In this document: piece by piece, positions 57,368-64,000 of the stretch
Numbering within the stretch: position 1 is the stretch's first letter
How the letters are laid out: each line of letters opens with the position of its first letter
Assembly (NCBI GenBank): GCA_963969595.1
Contig: OZ018409.1
Coordinates: forward strand, 6,958,520 to 7,022,519
Reading direction: 5' to 3'
Origin: Neckera pumila
Lineage: Eukaryota; Streptophyta; Bryopsida; Hypnales; Neckeraceae
DNA: 64,000 nt
Notes under the pieces: model-generated
Databases searched by the model: none
Seen by the model: only the letters and a program-made list of their open reading frames with translations
What the model was told of the DNA's origin: nothing
Made by a program: the position numbers and the translations under genes

Positions 57368-59067
57368 ATGCGGCATGCAAGACCGGATGTTGTAAACAGA
57401 CGCACACACGAAAAGCACGTTCACATAGACACAACCCTTCCTGCTAAGGAAAAGAGGAAGAGACGAAACGCGATCCTGCCCAACGAGAATCGAGACGGAC
57501 GGCGAACAAGAAGCTGCTCCTGGAGAGGAAAAAGTAAAACACAACTGCACTGTTAGAAGAGGACTTTTGAGTTTTATGCTGAAATTAGGGTTTGGAGGGG
57601 GCCGAAGCAGCCGTTGTTCCCGAATAATCGCTTAACCCTAATTCTCTATCAATGCATTCAAACCTCGCTAAGTTAGTGACTCTACTTTGGGGAACAAATG
57701 AACTCCAATTAGCACGCTCACGCACATTTCACAACTCGACTTTAATCACAACATGACATGTTATGAGAAATGTGCAAGAAATGTGCCATTAGACTATTAG
57801 AGTGTGTCGTCTGAGAGGGTATAGTGGTTTTCGAACTGTTTGGAATGAGATGCATTTTATGATGAAGATTTTCAGTAAGATTGGTGACATGCAGATGACA
57901 GTCAGTGTTCAATTATTAAACTTGTTTCTTATCTCCTCACTTGATAAAAGTCACAATTAAATTGATTTGTTGTCGGTTTCACCTTATTCAAGCATTGGTT
58001 CGTTCTCTTGTTACTTGTCTATATGACATGATACGGTAATCTGCACAAGGAATCCTCAGAGATTTTCGGTTGGTGATTGACCTGATCGTCAATCAGTGTC
58101 CATTGCTCCAGGTCTGAAAAGCCATCGGCACAGTAAATCTGATTTGACCTCAATCTCTTGCCTCATGGGGTCCGCTCTGATGAGAGGCAAGGTACACATT
58201 GTCCTATATATGCAATAAAAATTCGTTTCGGCCAATAAAGGACTGTCAAGGACGTTTGATGAAGTACCGACCAGTTCAAAACTGTTCCAATTCCAGCTTG
58301 AAATTGCATGACGCAAGCAGCAACGTCGTGATTTTGGTTTGAGGGACCATGATGTCAGATTCTGATCAGGAATCATTCACAATCGAATTCACCACTGTGA
58401 ACATGCAGGGACGATGGAGCACAGCAGTAGAGCGCGTGCAATCATAATAAAATTGGCGGAGGAGCAGAGTTTTCGGGTAGGCCGCGGGGGAGAGCGAGGG
58501 GAATGTGGATTTCAACAAGTTCTGCCACACCGCGGACGCCAGGATATATACAGTTTCCAAGCGCAGGAACGGTTCAGGCTGAACACTGCGGTCGAATGAT
58601 TCGAAAGACCATGGATACCGGGAATGATTGGCGTGCTCTTTTCTTCTGCGTTTCCCCGTACAGCAGGACGTTGCGCATGCTCAGGGAGATCGGGAAAGTG
58701 TTTTGAGAAGCAGCACATCCCCGTTGGTGTACGTCCGCGAGGAGCCTCGCATCCGGGAGCAGGCCGGACGTCGGGAACTTCCAGGAGCAGGATCACATGC
58801 AAGCGGTTAAGGATACTCGTGAGCGCTCCGAGGGCGAGTCCGTGGCCGATGTCTTCGATTGCGTCACCAGTACTGTATGTGATTCTATACCTCCAATACA
58901 TCGCATTTCCTCTGCTGCAGGTCGCTATTCTTAGGGTTTGAAGATTAAAGAGTGCTGAATTTGTGACAATCGCTCAATAGTATTTTTGAAAATAGCTCCA
59001 AACTCTTGGATCCATGCCCTAATTAGGATATCCCAGCCAGAACAAGTTCTGGGCATCTTGTATACAG
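57368..59067. other. GC-richer region, possible gene edge
   Basis: Between 58380 and 58940 the GC content is well above the window average, and overlapping frames are open on both strands (58512-58901 - of 129 codons; 58624-58941 +). The minus-strand frame includes DAIEDIGHGLALGALTSILN, which looks protein-like, but it lacks splice support and then becomes Pro/Arg-rich. It could be a first exon with a promoter or 5' leader. I do not assign a gene. Confidence 0.35.
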
Positions 59068-59069
59068 TA

Positions 59070-59455
59070 GGGGTTGTCATGCATCTTTCTTCCTGCCTCA
59101 AATTCTCTGAGAATTGGCACGTGGGGCTGTTTCAGTGGCTGCGCGGGACGGGCAGAGGTTCAATTCTCGGAGAATTTGAGGCACCCTTTCTTTTCCTCCG
59201 CAGGTGAAGAATTGGGTCGCAACAATTTTCTCCAACAGTTTTTTCATCTTCCTTCTTGTCTCAAATTGCCACGTAAGAGGAGGCAAGTCAGAGTTACCCC
59301 ATCCAGTGAGCCCATTCTCTGAGAACTTGTCAAAGCACCAGAAAGGGGTGTCATGCATCCTCCAAGCAGGAAGGCTCACCATTGGCTCTCCCTTTTTTGC
59401 CTGGAATTCTCCGACTTTGAAGAAATGTCATTCTCCGAGGATGCGTGACAACCCC
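59070..59455. mobile_element. TA-flanked inverted-repeat element, 386 bp
   Basis: The left end GGGGTTGTCATGCATC and the right end (reverse complement GGGGTTGTCACGCATC) match at 15 of 16 positions, and each is flanked by TA (59068-59069, 59456-59457). Internal inverted copies of AATTCTCTGAGAA add secondary structure. TA duplications point to a Tc1/mariner-type origin. Confidence 0.75.
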
Positions 59456-59457
59456 TA

Positions 59458-59659
59458 GTAGAACCTCTCTTAGTGCATAGTGTGGGGATTATACACTAAG
59501 AGAGGTTTATGCAGTTGGAGAGGTTTTGTACTGAACTCTAGCTAGCATGGCCTCTCACTATGGGGCCTCCAACTACTGTTCACAAATAAATGCTTCAAAG
59601 TACGACCTCTCTTACTGCATATTATGCACTAAGAGAGTATGCACTAAGAGAGGTTCTAC
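59458..59659. mobile_element. TA-flanked element with AGAACCTCTCTTAGTGCATA ends
   Basis: Inverted ends GTAGAACCTCTCTTAGTGCA / TGCACTAAGAGAGGTTCTAC delimit 202 bp, flanked by TA at 59456-59457 and 59660-59661. Extra partial copies of the terminal repeat lie inside (59492-59530 and 59602-59638). The sequence GTAGAACCTCT resembles the ends of Emigrant/pogo-like plant MITEs. Its left TA is the right TA of the preceding element. Confidence 0.8.
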
Positions 59660-59661
59660 TA

Positions 59662-61429
59662 TATTCATTCATTGACACACATCCTTTCACCTCCTATAAC
59701 TTCATCCAAGAATTTCAAAGAACAAGCTCCTGCAATCGATCATTCACTTCAATGATAGTAGCTCCTCTCCTGAATCAATGTCACTTGTAACCAAGCACAA
59801 GTAGCACAATGCCGCATGCCATTCTCAATCACACTGATTAAATCCAAATCATATCCTGATTTTTTCAATATGCTCTCAAATGAATAGATTGATGATAGGT
59901 GCACTCATAGAACAACTTGAGAATGTTAGAGTGCACATAACTAGAGCATGCTAGAGTGCACATAACTCATAGAACAACTTGAGAATGCTAGAGTGCACTC
60001 TAGCATTTTCCCTACTAGAAGTTCTTCTACTACTGAAATTAGGTCACTTGTTTATCCTACTCATAACAAATCCTATATTAACTTTTGACCAATTGCAAGT
60101 TTTGTAGTATGCAAAAGTAAAAAGAATCTCGACCATTTATAATGTCACTATTGTAGTGGCAAAGTATAAGAGAGAGAAACTCCATCCACTTTCGAAGGTT
60201 GATGTAAATGAAGAATCTGCTCAACTTCAATGTACAACTTCTAAAAAATAAAAGCTTATCCATTAGGTTTACTCATCTCGTGAGAAAACTTTGAAGTCAT
60301 GATTTATTCATACAATATCCAATTACAACATACAACAACACTCTATTTTGATGTGTGAGAAAATTTATAGCTCCATAAAATAGTGCATATGAATCTTACA
60401 AAAAATAGAAACAACTAAGGCCTATGCTACAATCTCTATTCTAATAATGGAAGCCATTCAAAACAACTAAAAAAACATGTGCAGTAGATGCACAGTCTCT
60501 TGACCATGTACACGTTTCCACATACCCATAGATTCTTCGAAATTTCTTAGACTCTGAAAACTTGAATTTATTCCATTTGATGAGCAAAGCCAATGGTCCG
60601 TAATGCACCTATTCATCTATAAATCTAATAGATTTTTTTGTTGGCCTCTGAGATACACCTTGTCCTTTCAGAGTGAATTGGTAGAAAGATTATGATTATG
60701 CAATCAAATATTTGTGCAGAGTTTCTTGTCCCCCGCTTTCAAAGGCACTTTTTACCTTTCCAATGTCTGGCAATCCAGCCAACTTGCTTTGTGGCCCTGA
60801 CAAGAGCCTTTGCAGGACACACTTTCTACGGCTCCCCTGATGCACAAACCCCTTCGGCCATGCTCGACCTAGGAAACAACGCCATAGGAGAAAGAGACAA
60901 CACAAAACCTCGAATAACAACAAGGCAACTCGAATAAGACAGTGTGCTCACATTTTCAATAGAAGATGACACACACAAGTCTTCGATATATGCAGTTATG
61001 TACAACCTTCTGTAAACCCCTGGGAATTGTCACAAAATACGGTTGAGAACGTCATGATCCACTATCCATACCAGTTCTCGAAACGCATCCACGCCTCTAC
61101 ACGCAGTAGGCTACATTCTTTTCGACACAGGCTGGCTGGTGCAACATATAAGTAGCTAATCTATGAAATTGCAGGGCAACTGGCTACCAACTCGGGAAAA
61201 AAATTTAGTTTCACACAGCTGTGAGCGGAAGCACAGAAGCAGCCTAAATCTCCTCTGGAGAGAGTCCACGGATACCAAAACACCGCGATAATTTCGACAT
61301 AATTCTGAAACCTGCACCACTCTAGTGTCAAGACTCTCCAGAGGAGTATTCAGAAGCCCACCAAGACCACGTGATTTGGTGCAGCTTCTGTAATGCCCCA
61401 CCTGGTGAAGAGTGGTACAAACGGCCTCC
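59662..61429. other. Region downstream of the 61-64 kb gene
   Basis: The interval 59930-60005 holds repeated AGAGTGCACATAACTCATAG and TGAGAATGCTAGAGTGCAC motifs. Closer to the gene (61150-61429) a 130-codon minus-strand frame overlaps its stop codon in another frame; I regard this as 3' untranslated sequence. Nothing else is recognised. Confidence 0.4.
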
Positions 61430-63815
61430 TCAGTTGCCACCAAGGCCATGGTTGTTGAAATCCTCAACAATCGACTGTACTGAGGATCTGTTCGAAGTGA
61501 CATCTGAACCTCCAGACCCTTGTAACGATGCAGGAAACTCGAACTCATCAGCTACCCCAACGCTGCTTGCAAGGTAGAACACCATGGACCCCACGACCGG
61601 TGTATTAGGAAGAACTTCCTCAGGCAGAGCAGGACAACATCGTGGTAGGAACTCAGGCTTGTCACGAAACTTTGAATGCAGTGCAAAAACTCCTCGACAG
61701 AAGATGAATCTGCAGAGGTCAAAGTCAAGTATGAGATTCAGTTGCTTCGAAACCAACACATAATTTCTTTGCATGGTGGGCTCTGCATGCACTAACCCAG
61801 TAGCGGCTTAGCTAACTCCAATTTGTTACTAAGTGCCCACACTACCGAAGTAGTGTCAATTAGCAAATTGGTGCTAATTCCTGCTAACTACAGCCTCCAT
61901 TCTATTCAGTGTTACCTTATCCATCATTAAATATCCTACCAAAACAGCAAGCCATAGAAAAAATAGGCTATTTTTGATAAATAGTGAACTTGACTTCACC
62001 CTGAGACCATTGACAGAGAAACTATTGAGATAACAGTCACACTCAATCAACAAGTGACCAGCAGGAGATCCAAAGCTAACTAAGAGTGTTGTTAAATCAA
62101 CTCCATGCGAATTGAAATTCAGGAGAGAATTGTGTCTCTTAATTCTTATAAACTGTCGGTTGGATCTGTTAGTTTAACTCGATGCGAGTTCAATTGCGTC
62201 AGGTGTGGGTTTTTATGCCGGTTGAATTTCTGCAATGATCTGGCATATTCAACTCGCGTCGAGTTGAAGGGTTGGGATTTTCCTCCAGCAACGAAGCAAT
62301 TCATGGTTAATTTCTTGACGGGATGTGATATCTGATAGCTACTATACTCTTTAGTGGATTCAATTATTCAACTCGCATCGAGTTGAACTACGGGGGGCGT
62401 TTTCTTTTCTAAAACGAGTCTTCCAATCTTATTCTCCAAGAGATACATTAATAAATAGTGTTTGAATTAGCATTACACCTACAAAATAGTGTATGATTCA
62501 CTTAATAGAATAAATGGTGTGGTTGGCAAAGGATTTCCATTAATTTCCATCAGATAACTTAACTCCCCAATTTCAAAGAAGTAGAATGACGTCCATTCAC
62601 ACTTAGTGCTAAGAATGACATCAACAAGGGTAATAGGGTTGAATTTAGGAGCAACTTTGGACTAGGCTCACAATGTTAGCACCAAGAGTGAAGGGACCTT
62701 AATTGTGTCCATCCCAATGATTCGATCTACAAACACAAAGACCAAGTAGCAGGATTCAGCAAACTGAAAAGTCAAATTCCCCGTTAGTTACGATGCACAT
62801 ACAAGGTTACTAAACTTCCAGCTACCCAACATGCATTAGGGCACCAACTCCTGTAACTAATTGGTGCTCCTTGGTTGGTGCGTATGAGGCCGAAGAAAGC
62901 TACAGAAAGGAACTGTAGTCCAGTCTAGAATGCAACAAGTCCGCACAATGACAATGAGGTAGGAAAAGGGGGAGGGAAACTGTACCTTAGTACAAGCTGA
63001 CGAAGAAACGGATCATATAATACACGGGCCCAGACGTGGCTGATAGTAGTTGAAGATGCAAGGATGTTTCCCAGGTCTGCAAGGAGTGTTGAAAAGAATT
63101 TCTCTGTATGTTCAAGTTGACCCTGCTCATGCATGTAAAGTTTTGTTACAAAATGCAGCTTTTCTATTGCAAAGAAGTCGACCATCGAAAGCTTCGCAAA
63201 TCTGGACTCTGGCAAGAATGTTAGAAAGACTCCAAAGCTTATGACAATGCAGAGGAAAACTAGGACCTCAAGAGGGAAACCACCTATTTCGAACTTAGAA
63301 TGCAGGACAATATGAGAATATGAGCAGTTTAGCTCCCAAGTGATTGCTTCCATATTTGTACGAATTGAAATACATTGTTTAGAAAACTTCAAGGACGGTA
63401 ATGATATTTACCTATAGAAAGAAGAAATCATAGTCGACGTTTTTGGACAGTAGAAATATGTCCCTGAAAGTTCCTCTAATCGACTATTAGCTTCCAACTT
63501 GGACTTTCTGATTTTACTTTGGGCAAGGAGGGTTTAGATTAACAAACCAATACAAATGAGGCATACCTTCTGCAAGCTTGAAACGGAGATTCCAACAACT
63601 CGACAAAATGCTAGAAACGGGGCAGTAAGGAAAAATGTGAACACGTTGCCACAGCTGTTGGGATATGATACAGAAGCTGGGACTCCTACGCCTTTATCAT
63701 CAGGCTGCACACTAGGAGACAGCAGTAGAACTGCTGGTTCCCCTCTCTCGTTCCCACTGAGGTTCTGCAAGCAGCAACTCCTGGTCAAATGGTTATCATG
63801 CAATAAGACCCTAGA
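61430..63815 (-). CDS. Last three exons of an unidentified plant gene (partial)
   Basis: Three exons join in frame on the minus strand. Exon 1 is 63815-63567 (acceptor GTGTGTTTCAG, donor AAG/GTATGC). Exon 2 is about 63206-62986 (acceptor region CTAACATTCTTGCCAGAG, donor CTAAG/GTACAG). Exon 3 is 61709-61430 (acceptor TTTGACCTCTGCAG, ends TGA). The joined product, about 249 residues, contains NSCGNVFTFFLTAPFLAFCR, then a helical stretch with LHFVTKLYMHEQGQLEHTEK and ISHVWARVLYDPFLRQLVLR, then ALHSKFRDKPEFLPRCCPAL and a Ser/Gly-rich tail ending FNNHGLGGN. The phases agree at both junctions (0, then 2+1). The 5' part lies beyond the window or in unseen exons. No family was recognised, so the function is unknown. 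The exact acceptor of exon 2 is chosen to keep the frame. Confidence 0.55.
62097..62387. repeat. Four related short palindromes in an intron
   Basis: The motif has 9-base arms TTCAACTCG and CGAGTTGAA around three bases. Copies are at 62248-62268 (spacer CGT) and 62367-62387 (CAT), with inverted-orientation copies at 62174-62193 (ATG spacer, one base missing) and a worn one at 62097-62115. All lie in the intron between exons 2 and 3 of the minus-strand gene. Confidence 0.8.
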
Positions 63816-64000
63816 CTGAAACACACACACTTGGTAAGAACGACAAATCCTCTATGCTAATGCAGGACTGGTAATGCACTTAGCAACTTCAACGAACTCT
63901 CACGAAATGTTTTCAGACTCTTGCACAAAATGCTGCTTAACGCTTAAGCTCATGTTTACTCAGAAGCTTTTGGAAATCGCATGTAACTGTAATTGCGAAA
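63816..64000. other. Probable intron of the minus-strand gene
   Basis: Upstream of the acceptor at 63816-63818 the sequence has frequent stops in all minus-strand frames and a pyrimidine-rich stretch (GTGTGTGTTTCAG). I see no further exon before the window ends. Confidence 0.4.

Noticed and set aside
58512..58901. 129-codon minus-strand frame with DAIEDIGHGLALGALTSILN
   Set aside because: Only the start is protein-like, the opposite strand is also open in this GC-rich patch, and no splice sites link it to a neighbour.

Overview
This window looks like nuclear DNA from a land plant. The evidence is AT-rich sequence of very low gene density, GT-AG introns with plant-style splice sites, a Stowaway-type terminal repeat (CTCCCTCC..) and many short non-autonomous DNA transposons. 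I see no rRNA gene, tRNA gene, CRISPR array or bacterial operon. No intact large gene, reverse transcriptase, integrase or transposase is recognisable. Most short open frames lie inside repeats and are not genes. I cannot name the lineage from sequence alone.

The dominant feature is one superfamily of roughly 0.5-1 kb elements flanked by TTAA, with short inverted ends of the form CCCCTAAAGGACC. I separate family A (two subtypes, I and II), family B, family E and the small family D. About 20 complete, truncated or nested copies run from 46 to about 54844. Several are inserted exactly at a TTAA inside another element, and sibling copies preserve the empty site. A TTAA target with termini starting CCC is the signature known for piggyBac-like transposons. 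The assignment is an inference, because no transposase is present. One copy (54096-54844) is a long foldback that would be transcribed as a hairpin.

Other mobile families are: a Stowaway element interrupted by a family-B element (38197-39294); two copies of a family with about 30-bp ends (13043-13324, 35419-35733); a GGTC-flanked hairpin element with perfect 30-bp ends (16663-16769) and relatives near 14.7-15.7 kb; two abutting TA-flanked elements (59070-59455, 59458-59659); and a family of TATA-rich palindromic elements with three copies (about 5.1, 23.5 and 32.0 kb).

Two regions carry gene-like sequence. From 31322 down to 26543 the minus strand holds a multi-exon gene of unknown function. 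It is broken by frameshifts, in-frame TAG codons and a 109-bp tandem duplication, and its upstream end is cut at a family-A fragment. A 19-bp palindrome recurs six or seven times along it, in or next to introns. From 63815 down to 61430 the minus strand holds the last three exons of an apparently intact gene of unknown function, whose last intron carries four related short palindromes. The right end (56.8-64 kb) is richer in GC and poorer in TTAA elements, and looks like a gene-bearing edge.
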